Positions 9,170 through 17,570 of a DNA stretch of 64,000 nt are shown in pieces. The translations under genes were made by a program, and so were the position numbers. The DNA is from Flavobacterium ajazii. Its GTDB lineage: Bacteria; Bacteroidota; Bacteroidia; Flavobacteriales; Flavobacteriaceae. The stretch lies in the NCBI RefSeq assembly GCF_010614725.1, contig NZ_JAAEHL010000003.1:248001-312000 (forward strand), written 5' to 3'. The stretch's first letter is position 1; each line of letters starts with the position of its first letter. Under the pieces are notes generated by a model. It was not told the origin of the DNA. It searched no databases and saw only the letters and a list, made by a program, of their open reading frames with translations.

Positions 9170-9212
9170 AAATTAATAATTTCAGAACATAATAATAAAC
9201 TACAACCTCGTT

Positions 9213-9734
9213 TTATTTTTTAGTTTCTTCCGGTTTTGGTGCATGAATTTCTCCATCATAAGAAATAAAGGCCCTGTTGTTACTATTGACTGAAAGAGAT
9301 GCTCCTCCGTCAATATAAACTGAAAAAAAAAGGTCATAAACATCATCTTTACCTTTTACAGTTGCCTTTACATCGTAAGATTTTTTCTTTTTTTCAATTT
9401 GGATATTTTCAGGAACTCCTTCAAATTTTATTCCGCCATCACCTCCTCCGTAAGGGACATTAAATGCGCGCCCAAAGAAAGGCAGATCGCAGGTTGTCTT
9501 GGCCTCGTTAAATTTTAAAAAATAGGTATTATAATCTAAATTGAGAAGTCTCCCTCCCTGTGGCATGGCTTTTTGTGCTTCAAAAACAAAATTTTTAGAA
9601 TCAATCAAGGCTTCAATTTCTTTTTGTTTTTGCAATTCCCTTTCTGCTTTTAGCTGTTTCTTTGATTTTTCCTGAGCTAAAACAGGAAAAACTAAGCAAC
9701 AGGACAACACTAATATGAATAGTTTACTTTTCAT
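9213..9734 (-). CDS. DUF4251 domain-containing secreted protein
   Basis: A 173-residue protein. The signal peptide MKSKLFILVLSCCLVFPVLA precedes a charged lysine/glutamate linker (residues about 22-45). The DUF4251 core includes FVFEAQKAMPQGGRLLNLD, the region FFGRAFNVPYGGGDGGIKFEG and VYIDGGASLSVNSNNRAFISYDG. This family is confined largely to Bacteroidetes and has no known function. The neighbouring genes all encode exported or lipid-anchored small proteins, consistent with a cell-envelope role. Confidence 0.82.
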   Translation of the reverse strand: MKSKLFILVLSCCLVFPVLAQEKSKKQLKAERELQKQKEIEALIDSKNFVFEAQKAMPQGGRLLNLDYNTYFLKFNEAKTTCDLPFFGRAFNVPYGGGDGGIKFEGVPENIQIEKKKKSYDVKATVKGKDDVYDLFFSVYIDGGASLSVNSNNRAFISYDGEIHAPKPEETKK

Positions 9735-9768
9735 AAGACAAATTTTTATTAGTTAATAAAAACAAAAA

Positions 9769-10203
9769 CTATTTTTTGACAAATCGCATAGATGCAATAT
9801 CGCCCGAGATAAGATTTAATGTCTTACCATCATCAGTTATAGTATAGCTGGTTATTTTTTGAAGTGCAGCCATAAAAACCTGTTCACCCTGCCCGTCCAG
9901 ACACATCATTTTTGTCATGGCCATTGGCTGTGTAAAATCGATTTTATTTCCGTTCACATTTAGTTTTCCTGTAAAGGAATTACAACTGCTATTACCCGAA
10001 ACCTGATTTTCTTTAATATTGAAATTTATCGTTGGTTTTTTATTTGGATATAAACCATCAAAAGCGATTCGGGGTCCGGTAATATAATTAAGTTCCCAGT
10101 TTCCTTCCAGTTTGGAAACAGCATCCTTCTTTTTACATTTAAAAACGCTACAGGAAATTAACAGGAAACTGCAAAATATAAGTATAGAAATATTCTTCAT
10201 CAT
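9769..10203 (-). CDS. META-domain lipoprotein (HslJ-like)
   Basis: A 144-residue lipoprotein. The signal MKNISILIFCSFLLISCS has a lipobox with the lipidated Cys near residue 18. The META domain runs from LEGNWELNYITGPRIAFDGL, through INFNIKENQVSGNSSCNSFTG, to the strand pair MAMTKMMCLDGQGEQVFMAAL. The SGNSSCNSFTG and TKMMC segments are typical of this fold. HslJ of E. coli is linked to heat shock and novobiocin resistance, but most members are uncharacterised. Two consecutive ATG codons occur at the start; either may be used. Confidence 0.85.
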   Translation of the reverse strand: MMKNISILIFCSFLLISCSVFKCKKKDAVSKLEGNWELNYITGPRIAFDGLYPNKKPTINFNIKENQVSGNSSCNSFTGKLNVNGNKIDFTQPMAMTKMMCLDGQGEQVFMAALQKITSYTITDDGKTLNLISGDIASMRFVKK

Positions 10204-10417
10204 AATCTTAAAAGTTTAAATATTAATGAATTAGAAAACAGAGAACCTGATATTTTTTATTAAACACCTGTACGAATTTAAGGATTATTTTCGAGTTCGC
10301 CACCCAAAGCGAATTAAATTAGAACAAATAGTTTTAGATTTTTTTAACGTAAACCGTTAATGAATTTCATAGGTTTTAAGCTAAATTTACTTCATCTTTA
10401 ATTTAAAAGCCTCACAA

Positions 10418-10945
10418 ATGAAAAAAATAATTGTTTCTTTCGCTATAATTACAGCCTTAATAATTGGCTGTAAGACCAGTACAAAATCAAACGATGCAAA
10501 AACTTTAACCGTAACTTTAGAACCAAAAAGCAATAGCACAGTTACCGGAACAGCTACCTTTACAGAGAAAAACGGTAAAGTAACTTTTACAGCAAAAATA
10601 GCCGGTTTACAGCCGGGAATTCACGCAATACACATCCACGAAAAATCAGATTGTACTGCAGCTGACGGAAGTTCTGCCGGAGGTCACTGGAACCCAACCT
10701 TCAAAAAACATGGAAAATGGGGAGTAGGCGAATACCATAAAGGTGATATCGGCAATTTTACAGCAGATGCTAAAGGGAACGGAACTATCACTTTGACTAC
10801 AGACGAATGGGCAATTGGCGGTGATGACGAAACCAAAAACATCTTAGGAAAAGGATTAATTGTTCATCAGGGTGCTGATGATTTTACCACTCAGCCTACA
10901 GGAAATGCAGGAGGACGTGTTGCTTGTGCAGGAATAATTAAATAA
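10418..10945 (+). CDS. sodC: Cu/Zn superoxide dismutase, lipoprotein form
   Basis: A 175-residue SOD with a lipoprotein signal (IIGC, Cys18), so it is anchored in the envelope facing the periplasm or outside. All metal-site residues are present: His72 and His74 (HIHEKSDC), His90 (GGHWNP), His98, His107 and Asp110 (YHKGD), and His150 (IVHQGADD). Cys79 and Cys170 can form the conserved disulfide. It dismutates extracytoplasmic superoxide. Its neighbourhood includes dps/oxyR a few kilobases away, although nothing links them transcriptionally. Confidence 0.93.
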   Translation: MKKIIVSFAIITALIIGCKTSTKSNDAKTLTVTLEPKSNSTVTGTATFTEKNGKVTFTAKIAGLQPGIHAIHIHEKSDCTAADGSSAGGHWNPTFKKHGKWGVGEYHKGDIGNFTADAKGNGTITLTTDEWAIGGDDETKNILGKGLIVHQGADDFTTQPTGNAGGRVACAGIIK

Positions 10946-10966
10946 TAAAACAACATCAAAAACCGT

Positions 10967-11005
10967 AATAACCACTATTTTTCACAAAATTTAGTGGTTA
11001 TTTCA
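10967..11005 (+). terminator. terminator-like hairpin after sodC
   Basis: AATAACCACTA (10967-10977) pairs with TAGTGGTTATT (10992-11002), with a 14-nt loop. The T stretch after it is short (TTTC), so efficiency is uncertain. Confidence 0.65.
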
Positions 11006-11038
11006 TTTAAAAATTAATCTTAACACAAGAAAAAGATA

Positions 11039-11046
11039 TAGCTTTG
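11039..11046 (+). promoter_or_regulatory. minus-7 promoter box (TAGCTTTG)
   Basis: TAGCTTTG matches TAnnTTTG and lies 20 bp upstream of the start codon of the LETM1-related gene. Confidence 0.5.
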
Positions 11047-11066
11047 TATCCTCAAATTAAAAGTTA

Positions 11067-12269
11067 ATGATTAACCCATCGGCACCTGGCTGGATAGACA
11101 AGTTTTTTAGTGAGCAAAAGTTTTCAGAAGCAATTCCTTTTGAAACACCTGATTCGTTTTACTATAACGTTAGGGAAACCGGTTTTATCTACGGTCATAT
11201 CATTTCTATTGATTCTCAAATTCCAATTCAGATAAAAGGCTGGTTTAAAACCGAAATTTCAAAAACAGCCTTATTAAATACCTTGTACAATGTTTTCTGT
11301 CTGGAAAAAAAGAATTCTGAGCCGGAAAATTTTATAACAGAAGTCTTAAAATTTTATAATGAAATGAATCCTGAAGGATTTAATTTATTTAAAATGCTGC
11401 TTCCAAAAGATACTCCTGCACTTTCTTTAGAAAACATAATCGATCAGAGAGTGCAGACAAATGACAGTATCATTAGTAAAAACTTTTCGCATTTAGTAAC
11501 CAATGCACTTTTATTTATAGATGTACTGGCTTTCAGGCAATATCTGGAACACGGTGCTATTCCTGATAAATATCTCAAAAGAATTGAAGAAACTGTTCTT
11601 GGAATTGTAGGTTTAGCGTTAAAAACCAAAACGATAAAATCTCAACATGACGATTTACTGATCAAACTTTTTGAGGCTTCAATCCGATATTCTAAATTTT
11701 CAAAAGTAACCGTTGAAACTTTAGAAACCTTAAATCTTGATTATTTCAAAAATAAACTGGAGCAATATTATTTAATCGACATGGCAGGAATGGCTTTGTG
11801 GAGTGATGGCGTTGTTGAAAATGAAGAAGCCTACTTTTTGTATTCATTAGGTGCTATGATGGAGGTTTCTGATAATTTTGTAACCAGGAGCATCAACACT
11901 ACCAATGCTTTTATTACTACTCATAAAAATAAAATTCCGTATTTTAATTATTCAAATCCGGTAAAGCATTTTTATGACCAGATGACCCATACAGTTGTAA
12001 AATTAATTATTCGAAACAAGAACAGACTTCTAAAAGAAATTGTCCAGAGTAAGGAGTTAATGGTTTTACTGGCCTATTCTACAACAAGGGATTTGGATGC
12101 TAAGGAAAAGAAAAAAGTAAAAAAACAGCTTTTGGATATTTGCAAAACAATTCCGTCTCTTACCATTTTTTTACTTCCGGGCGGAAGTTTATTATTGCCG
12201 ATTTTAATAAAATTTATCCCAACGATGTTACCGTCAGCTTTCAATGAAAATCTTGACGAAAATGAATAA
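11067..12269 (+). CDS. LETM1-related biofilm-associated protein
   Basis: A 400-residue mostly helical protein. The middle region (LIDMAGMALWSDGVVENEEAYFLYSLG, about 232-258) resembles a TerB-like acidic helical segment. The C-terminal 60 residues carry the LETM1-like stretch with LLDICKTIPSLTIFLLPGG followed by a hydrophobic helix (LLLPILIKFIPTML). Flavobacterial homologues carry the name LETM1-related biofilm-associated protein; the molecular function is not known to me. The single C-terminal hydrophobic segment suggests membrane association. It is a single gene with its own promoter and terminator. Confidence 0.75.
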   Translation: MINPSAPGWIDKFFSEQKFSEAIPFETPDSFYYNVRETGFIYGHIISIDSQIPIQIKGWFKTEISKTALLNTLYNVFCLEKKNSEPENFITEVLKFYNEMNPEGFNLFKMLLPKDTPALSLENIIDQRVQTNDSIISKNFSHLVTNALLFIDVLAFRQYLEHGAIPDKYLKRIEETVLGIVGLALKTKTIKSQHDDLLIKLFEASIRYSKFSKVTVETLETLNLDYFKNKLEQYYLIDMAGMALWSDGVVENEEAYFLYSLGAMMEVSDNFVTRSINTTNAFITTHKNKIPYFNYSNPVKHFYDQMTHTVVKLIIRNKNRLLKEIVQSKELMVLLAYSTTRDLDAKEKKKVKKQLLDICKTIPSLTIFLLPGGSLLLPILIKFIPTMLPSAFNENLDENE

Positions 12270-12270
12270 A

Positions 12271-12297
12271 AAAAATCGCCAGTTAGGCGATTTTTTT
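12271..12297. terminator. bidirectional intrinsic terminator
   Basis: AAATCGCC (12273-12280) pairs with GGCGATTT (12286-12293) around AGTTA, with A-rich sequence on the left and a T run on the right. It therefore serves both the plus-strand LETM1-related gene and the minus-strand carbonic anhydrase gene. Confidence 0.9.
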
Positions 12298-12313
12298 ATT
12301 GTAATGGTTAAGA

Positions 12314-12949
12314 TTATAAATCTAACTGGTAAACCTGATCCAGCTCATCATTTGAACTGATTGTCACATTTAAATCTGTTACAAAACCTGAATTTAATCC
12401 ATAAACCCAGCCATGAAGCATTAAATCCTGACCGTTTTTCCAGGCTCCCTGAACGATGGAAGTTTTAGCTAAATTGTAAACCTGTTCTTTTGCATTGATT
12501 TCTACAAACGCATTAAAACGTGCATCTTCATCTTCAATAGAATTCAAATATTTATCATGTAAACGGTACTCATCTTTAATGTGGCGAAGCCAGTTATCGA
12601 TGATACCAACAGACTGATTACCCATTGCAGCTTTTACACCACCACATCCATAGTGTCCACAAACAATAATATGTTTGATTTTCAAAACATTCACTGCATA
12701 ATCTAGAACACTTAACATATTCATATCAGAGTGTACTACCATGTTGGCAATATTTCTGTGTACAAAAACCTCACCTGGTTTTGCTCCAACTATTTCGTTT
12801 GCAGGAACGCGGCTATCCGAACATCCAATCCATAGCAATGGAGGTTGTTGTCCTTTTGCCAAATCAGCAAAATAATTTGGGTCTTTCGCTAATGAAGTCT
12901 CAACCCATTTTTTATTATTCTCTAATAACTGCTCATAAAATTTTCTCAT
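12314..12949 (-). CDS. can: beta-class carbonic anhydrase
   Basis: A 211-residue enzyme with zinc ligands Cys43 (IGCSDSRVPANEIVG), His99 and Cys102 (CGHYGCGGVKAA) and the Asp45/Arg47 dyad. Length and motifs fit the Can type. It interconverts CO2 and bicarbonate in the cytoplasm. The gene lies 92 bp downstream of a SulP-family anion transporter on the same strand, so the pair probably imports bicarbonate and equilibrates it with CO2 for carboxylation reactions. Confidence 0.95.
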   Translation of the reverse strand: MRKFYEQLLENNKKWVETSLAKDPNYFADLAKGQQPPLLWIGCSDSRVPANEIVGAKPGEVFVHRNIANMVVHSDMNMLSVLDYAVNVLKIKHIIVCGHYGCGGVKAAMGNQSVGIIDNWLRHIKDEYRLHDKYLNSIEDEDARFNAFVEINAKEQVYNLAKTSIVQGAWKNGQDLMLHGWVYGLNSGFVTDLNVTISSNDELDQVYQLDL

Positions 12950-13041
12950 TTTTTTATTTTTTGAATGGTATTTCCATGTAAAGTTACCTAAATTTTGATG
13001 GTTCTCACGTCATAGAAATACTTTAATTAATTTAATTTGTT

Positions 13042-14691
13042 TTAAAAATCTTCTTTCACTTCTTCTTTTTTCACCAATGCCCTTTTAGCCACATCATAAT
13101 AATGCTCGATAGAAACGTGGTTATTGTTATCAGGAGTGTTCTCAAGTTCATAAGCTTCTTTGAAACCTTTAAGCTTTACTTTGATATTCTCATCGATAGC
13201 ACGTGTTTCTTTAAATTCCCTGATCAAATCGAGTACATCGTGAGCAATATACTCTGTATCATGAGCATTAATAATTACTTTGGAGTTTTCCGGAATATCA
13301 TTTAAGGTCTGCTTTATTGCAGCTTTATTTAAAAATGAAACTTCCTGAGCTAAATCGATATGAATGATGTCTCCATCTTCATATTCTTCTTTTTTAAAGA
13401 TATAAGCTCTTTTTAAATTTCCTCTTAAAACAAAAATGATACTTATTATAATTCCCAACGCAACACCTTTCAGCAGATCGGTAGCAACAACAAAGACTAA
13501 TGTTGCAATAAAAGGTACAAACTGGTATTTACCCTTTTCCCAGAAATGCATGAAAGTTGCTGGTTTGGCTAATTTATATCCCACTAAAATCAAAACGGTC
13601 GCCAGAGTCGCTAATGGAATTTTATTTAATATTACCGGAATAGACAACACGCTCATTAATAATAGTACTCCATGAATGATTGTTGACATTTTAGATTTTG
13701 CACCCGCATTGTTGTTCGCAGATGATCTAACCACAACAGAAGTCATTGGCAAACCTCCCAAAAGTGAGCTTGCAATATTTCCTATTCCTTGTGCCTTGAG
13801 TTCAACATTCGTATCCGTATAACGTTTTTGAACATCCATTCTATCTGAAGCTTCAATACATAGGAGCGTTTCAATAGATGCTACAATAGCGATTGTAACT
13901 CCTACAACCCAAACCTGTGGATTTGTTATGGCAGAAAAATTCGGTGTCACAATAATCGATTTGAAGTCATCAAAAGATTTTGGAACCGGTAAAGAAACTA
14001 AATGTTCCTTGGCAATTGCCAGTGAACTTCCTGATGAAATAAAAAACTCATTTAATACTACTCCTAAAATTACTGCCACAAGAGCACCAGGGACCAATTT
14101 TAATCTTTTTAAAAACGGAACTTTATCCCAGGAAATCAATACCACAAGTGAAATTAATGAAACCACTACAGCTCCTAAATGGATATGATTTAAAACATCA
14201 AATAAAAATGAAAAAGAATTGCTCCCATCATTTTGAATAAAGGCCTGATCACCTTCAAAATCAGCATCATAACCAAAAGCATGCGGTATTTGTTTCAGAA
14301 TAATGATAATTCCGATACCCGCCAGCATTCCTTCGATTACGTTTGTTGGAAAATAATTTGATATACTTCCGGCTTTTAAAAATCCTAATGCTAACTGAAT
14401 TACACCTGCAATAAGAACAGAGAGTAAAAACACATCAAAAGCACCAAAATCAGTAACAGCGGTTAATATAATAGCTGTTAAACCAGCAGCAGGGCCTGAA
14501 ACACTGATATGTGACTGGCTTAAATAACCAACTACAATACCTCCAATAACCCCTGCAATAATTCCAGAAAATAACGGTGCACCCGAAGCCATTGCTATAC
14601 CTAAACACAACGGAAGAGCCACCAAAAAAACCACTAAACCTGAAGCAAAATCAGATTTAAGGCTGGCAAAAAGATTAACTTTTTTTGTCAT
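13042..14691 (-). CDS. SulP-family anion transporter, probably bicarbonate
   Basis: A 549-residue protein with roughly a dozen hydrophobic segments. The N-terminal SulP signature includes GLVVFLVALPLCLGIAMASG and VSGPAAGLTAII. The C-terminal tail is a soluble STAS-like domain (about 435-545, VIINAHDTEYIAHDVLDLI). SulP proteins move sulfate, bicarbonate or other anions. Its position directly upstream of a carbonic anhydrase gene favours bicarbonate (BicA-like), an inference from context. A third small gene for a membrane protein lies just upstream on the same strand. Confidence 0.87.
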   Translation of the reverse strand: MTKKVNLFASLKSDFASGLVVFLVALPLCLGIAMASGAPLFSGIIAGVIGGIVVGYLSQSHISVSGPAAGLTAIILTAVTDFGAFDVFLLSVLIAGVIQLALGFLKAGSISNYFPTNVIEGMLAGIGIIIILKQIPHAFGYDADFEGDQAFIQNDGSNSFSFLFDVLNHIHLGAVVVSLISLVVLISWDKVPFLKRLKLVPGALVAVILGVVLNEFFISSGSSLAIAKEHLVSLPVPKSFDDFKSIIVTPNFSAITNPQVWVVGVTIAIVASIETLLCIEASDRMDVQKRYTDTNVELKAQGIGNIASSLLGGLPMTSVVVRSSANNNAGAKSKMSTIIHGVLLLMSVLSIPVILNKIPLATLATVLILVGYKLAKPATFMHFWEKGKYQFVPFIATLVFVVATDLLKGVALGIIISIIFVLRGNLKRAYIFKKEEYEDGDIIHIDLAQEVSFLNKAAIKQTLNDIPENSKVIINAHDTEYIAHDVLDLIREFKETRAIDENIKVKLKGFKEAYELENTPDNNNHVSIEHYYDVAKRALVKKEEVKEDF

Positions 14692-14768
14692 AATACAATA
14701 CTAAAAATGATACATAAAAATCTACTGCATTTGTAATAAATACAGTTGGTTCAAAATAATCGGAAGTA

Positions 14769-15053
14769 TTATACCAAGTTGGGAGGGGGTGCAAAAATGC
14801 TTGGAGAAATATTATCCAGTTTTACAATATTACCGGATAAAATGATTTTTGATTCTGTAAAAACAGGCATCAGCAGTTCATGTTCAATAGCGTCAGTATA
14901 AACAGCAGCTTTGATTTCTTTATTGGATTTCTCTTCCTCTGACATGCTGATTGTAATAGCCGCATTGTTGCTTTTCTTTATCATTGCCACAATTGTCGGC
15001 GTTGATAAGAAAGCAATAAATATGAATAATAATATGCGGGCTACTAATTTCAT
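14769..15053 (-). CDS. small membrane or secreted hypothetical protein
   Basis: A 94-residue protein starting at the ATG at 15053. The frame is open to a TTG at 15077 but the ATG gives a cleaner N-terminus. MKLVARILLFIFIAFLSTPTIVAMIKKS is one hydrophobic segment, either a signal peptide or a membrane anchor. The rest is polar (SMSEEEKSNKEIKAAVYTD) and ends with a proline-rich tail (SIFAPPPNLV). No family is recognised. It lies 77 bp upstream of the SulP gene in the same direction. Confidence 0.55.
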   Translation of the reverse strand: MKLVARILLFIFIAFLSTPTIVAMIKKSNNAAITISMSEEEKSNKEIKAAVYTDAIEHELLMPVFTESKIILSGNIVKLDNISPSIFAPPPNLV

Positions 15054-15126
15054 CTGAACAAAAATAATCTTAAACAAATAAAATCAAAGTACCTCGTTAA
15101 AATTTTTATAGAATTTTAACATTTGC

Positions 15127-15165
15127 AAAAAAGCTGAATAATCAAATTTGATCATTCAGCTTTTT
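15127..15165 (-). terminator. intrinsic terminator of dps
   Basis: A nearly loopless hairpin: the left arm AAAAAGCTGAATAATCAAA (from 15128) pairs with the reverse complement at 15147-15165 at 18 of 19 positions. On the minus strand it is followed by a T run. It stands about 20 bp after the dps stop codon. Confidence 0.88.
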
Positions 15166-15186
15166 AAATATTTCATAAACAATATT

Positions 15187-15666
15187 TTACAACTCTTCTT
15201 CAAGCCATGCATTCATCATCCAAATTGTTTTTTCCTGCTCTGCAATGAAGTCACTCATCATCGAATTAGTACCTTCATCATTGATTTCACCTGACTGATT
15301 AAGGATATTTCTTTCAATTTTCAACAAATCTGATAATGAATTTACAATCAGCTGAACTGCTTTTTCATCATTAGAAATATTCTTCCCAACTTTAAGTTTA
15401 TTATTTTTAATATAATCCTCAAAAGTATGTAATGGCGTCCCTCCAATTGTCAGTACCCTTTCCGCAATCATATCAATTTTTAATTGAGAATCAGTATATA
15501 ATTCTTCGAATTTTACGTGTAAATCAAAAAAACGTTTCCCTCTAATGTTCCAATGAATTCCTCTCAAATTTTGGTAATAAACCTGAAAATTCGAAAGCAA
15601 TACATTTAACTCATTTACTAACAATTCTGATTCTTTAACCGGTAATCCTAAAATATTTGTTTTCAT
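15187..15666 (-). CDS. dps: Dps-family DNA-protecting ferritin
   Basis: A 159-residue protein of typical Dps length. The ferroxidase-site residues are visible: His38 (RGIHWNIRG), His50, Asp65 and Glu69 (KIDMIAERVLTIGG). Dps forms dodecamers that oxidise iron with peroxide and coat DNA in stress and stationary phase. The gene is divergent from oxyR with a 109-bp shared promoter region, so OxyR control under peroxide stress is very likely. It is monocistronic, closed by its own terminator. Confidence 0.93.
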   Translation of the reverse strand: MKTNILGLPVKESELLVNELNVLLSNFQVYYQNLRGIHWNIRGKRFFDLHVKFEELYTDSQLKIDMIAERVLTIGGTPLHTFEDYIKNNKLKVGKNISNDEKAVQLIVNSLSDLLKIERNILNQSGEINDEGTNSMMSDFIAEQEKTIWMMNAWLEEEL

Positions 15667-15747
15667 TATGCATCAATTTTATAGTATGTTTATTACAAAT
15701 TTAAAATAACTTCTTTGAAATAATTATAAAAAAAAATTATATTTTCT

Positions 15748-15755
15748 TATTTTTG
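15748..15755 (+). promoter_or_regulatory. minus-7 promoter box of oxyR (TATTTTTG)
   Basis: TATTTTTG fits TAnnTTTG and sits 20 bp upstream of the oxyR start codon within the oxyR/dps divergent region. A specific OxyR site could not be delimited by eye. Confidence 0.5.
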
Positions 15756-15775
15756 CATCATAAAATACTATTAAA

Positions 15776-16717
15776 ATGACTATTACTCAATTACAATATG
15801 TTTTAGCAGTTGCCGAACATAAGAATTTTACATTAGCAGCAGAAAAATGTTTCGTAACTCAGCCTACATTAAGTATGCAAATTCAAAAGATTGAAGAAGA
15901 ACTGAATATTTTAATTTTCGACAGAAGCAAAAAACCTATTCAACTAACAGATATAGGTCAAAAAATTGTAAATCAGGCAAAAAACATTGTAAATGAAGCC
16001 GACAGAATAAAAGATATTGTTGAGCAGCAAAAAGGCTTTATCGGCGGTGAATTTCGACTTGGAATCATTCCTACTATTATGCCAACGCTGCTTCCAATGT
16101 TTTTAAATAACTTTATAAAAAAATATCCAAAGGTGAAGCTTTTAATTGAAGAGCTAAATACGGATGAAATTATTATAAAATTAAAAAATGGTCATTTGGA
16201 TGCTGCCATAGCTGCCACACCACTTGAAGACGAAAAAATCAAAGAAATTGTATTATACTTTGAACCATTTGTTGCTTATATTCCTGAGCATCATTCTGTT
16301 TACCAAAAAGAAGAAATTGAAGTTTCTGATTTAAACATCAATGAAATTTTACTATTACAGGATGGACACTGTTTCAGAGATGGTATTTTGAATTTGTGTA
16401 AAAACGGAACTGATATAGAACAAAACAGTTTTCAAATTCAAAGCGGAAGTTTTGAAACATTGATAAAACTAGCAGAAGAAGGTTTGGGAACAACATTATT
16501 ACCTTATCTCCACACTTTGGATCTAAAGGAGTCAGACAAATTAAAACTACGCAATTTTAAAGAACCCAAACCTGCACGCGAAGTCAGCTTAATTTACCCA
16601 AAAAGCGAATTAAAAATACAAATTATTGACGCTTTAAGAAGTACAATTGCAGGTGTTGTAAAAGGAGCAATTGTTTTTCAGAATGTCCAAATTATAAGTC
16701 CTTTGCAAAAAAAATAA
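15776..16717 (+). CDS. oxyR: OxyR, LysR-family peroxide sensor
   Basis: A 313-residue LysR-type regulator. The N-terminal winged HTH covers residues 1-60 (FTLAAEKCFVTQPTLSMQIQKIE). The substrate-binding domain holds the OxyR redox pair: Cys199 in LLLQDGHCFRDG and Cys208 in LNLCKNG, the same numbering as E. coli OxyR. Peroxide joins the two cysteines into a disulfide and switches DNA binding (established for the family). The divergent dps gene is the obvious target here. Confidence 0.93.
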   Translation: MTITQLQYVLAVAEHKNFTLAAEKCFVTQPTLSMQIQKIEEELNILIFDRSKKPIQLTDIGQKIVNQAKNIVNEADRIKDIVEQQKGFIGGEFRLGIIPTIMPTLLPMFLNNFIKKYPKVKLLIEELNTDEIIIKLKNGHLDAAIAATPLEDEKIKEIVLYFEPFVAYIPEHHSVYQKEEIEVSDLNINEILLLQDGHCFRDGILNLCKNGTDIEQNSFQIQSGSFETLIKLAEEGLGTTLLPYLHTLDLKESDKLKLRNFKEPKPAREVSLIYPKSELKIQIIDALRSTIAGVVKGAIVFQNVQIISPLQKK

Positions 16718-16745
16718 TACCCGTTAATTCTCATTAGCATAAAAT

Positions 16746-16795
16746 AAAAATCGTATCCAAAACTGTAAAAAACAACTTCTGGATACGATTTTTTT
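16746..16795. terminator. bidirectional terminator between oxyR and the CE12 gene
   Basis: AAATCGTATCCA (16748-16759) pairs perfectly with TGGATACGATTT (16780-16791), with a 20-nt loop. There is a T run on the right and an A-rich run on the left, so it can end transcription from both sides. Confidence 0.85.
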
Positions 16796-16811
16796 ATGGC
16801 TTAAAATAAGT

Positions 16812-17555
16812 CTATTTGATTCCTTTTTTAAGTTTTTCAACTGAAGGATCTTCCAAAAGTTTTATTTGATTAACCACTATCTGTGCTATTTCTGTAGCTC
16901 CTTTTAAAGAAAGGTGAGTATCATCATCTTTTGCTTCTTTGTAATACGGATTTTCTCCTGCTTTAAAATGCAAATGTAATTGCTTTGATTTTTCAGGACC
17001 GTAAGATTGTTCCAGCAATTCAGTATAATATTCTAAATCGATAAAAGGAACTTTATATTCCTGGGCAACCAATCTGGTTTCAAGAGGGTAATCTCCATGA
17101 GTACCAATCAACACTCCTTTTTCATTGAAATTTCTTCTTGCTATTGAAGTTAATAGAATTGGAATTGCACCTTTTGCGCGACTTTCTTTTACAAAACGGA
17201 TTAAATTGTGCCTGTATGCTGTATGTGGATTAGTGTAACGCAATGAATCCATATTTTTCCCATCATTATGTCCAAATTCAATAAAAACATAATCTCCTTT
17301 TTTTAGTTTTTGGTATACAGCATCCCATTGTTTTTCATCAATAAAACTTCTGGTACTTCTGCCATTTAAAGCTTTATTTTCAATAACAATATTATCATTA
17401 AAAAATTGCTGCAATACCTGTGCCCAACCGTGTTCCGGGTTCTTTTCAGGATCTTTTTTATTTGCCATAGTAGAATCTCCGATGGTATAAACGGTAGTCT
17501 TTTGTGCAAAACAAGCGGTTGAAACCAACCAAAAAATTAATATATACTTTTTCAT
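16812..17555 (-). CDS. rhamnogalacturonan acetylesterase (CE12, SGNH hydrolase)
   Basis: A 247-residue exported esterase: signal MKKYILIFWLVSTACFAQ, then SGNH blocks in order, namely IGDSTMA (nucleophilic Ser), NGRSTRSF, EFGHNDGKN (block III Asn) and the C-terminal DDTHLS with the catalytic Asp/His. The NGRST and GHNDG context is characteristic of CE12. It removes acetyl groups from the rhamnogalacturonan backbone so the polysaccharide lyases and hydrolases can act. It is the last gene of the minus-strand pectin-degradation operon, 15 bp after a GH28 gene. Confidence 0.88.
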   Translation of the reverse strand: MKKYILIFWLVSTACFAQKTTVYTIGDSTMANKKDPEKNPEHGWAQVLQQFFNDNIVIENKALNGRSTRSFIDEKQWDAVYQKLKKGDYVFIEFGHNDGKNMDSLRYTNPHTAYRHNLIRFVKESRAKGAIPILLTSIARRNFNEKGVLIGTHGDYPLETRLVAQEYKVPFIDLEYYTELLEQSYGPEKSKQLHLHFKAGENPYYKEAKDDDTHLSLKGATEIAQIVVNQIKLLEDPSVEKLKKGIK

Positions 17556-17570
17556 TTTATTTGTATTAAA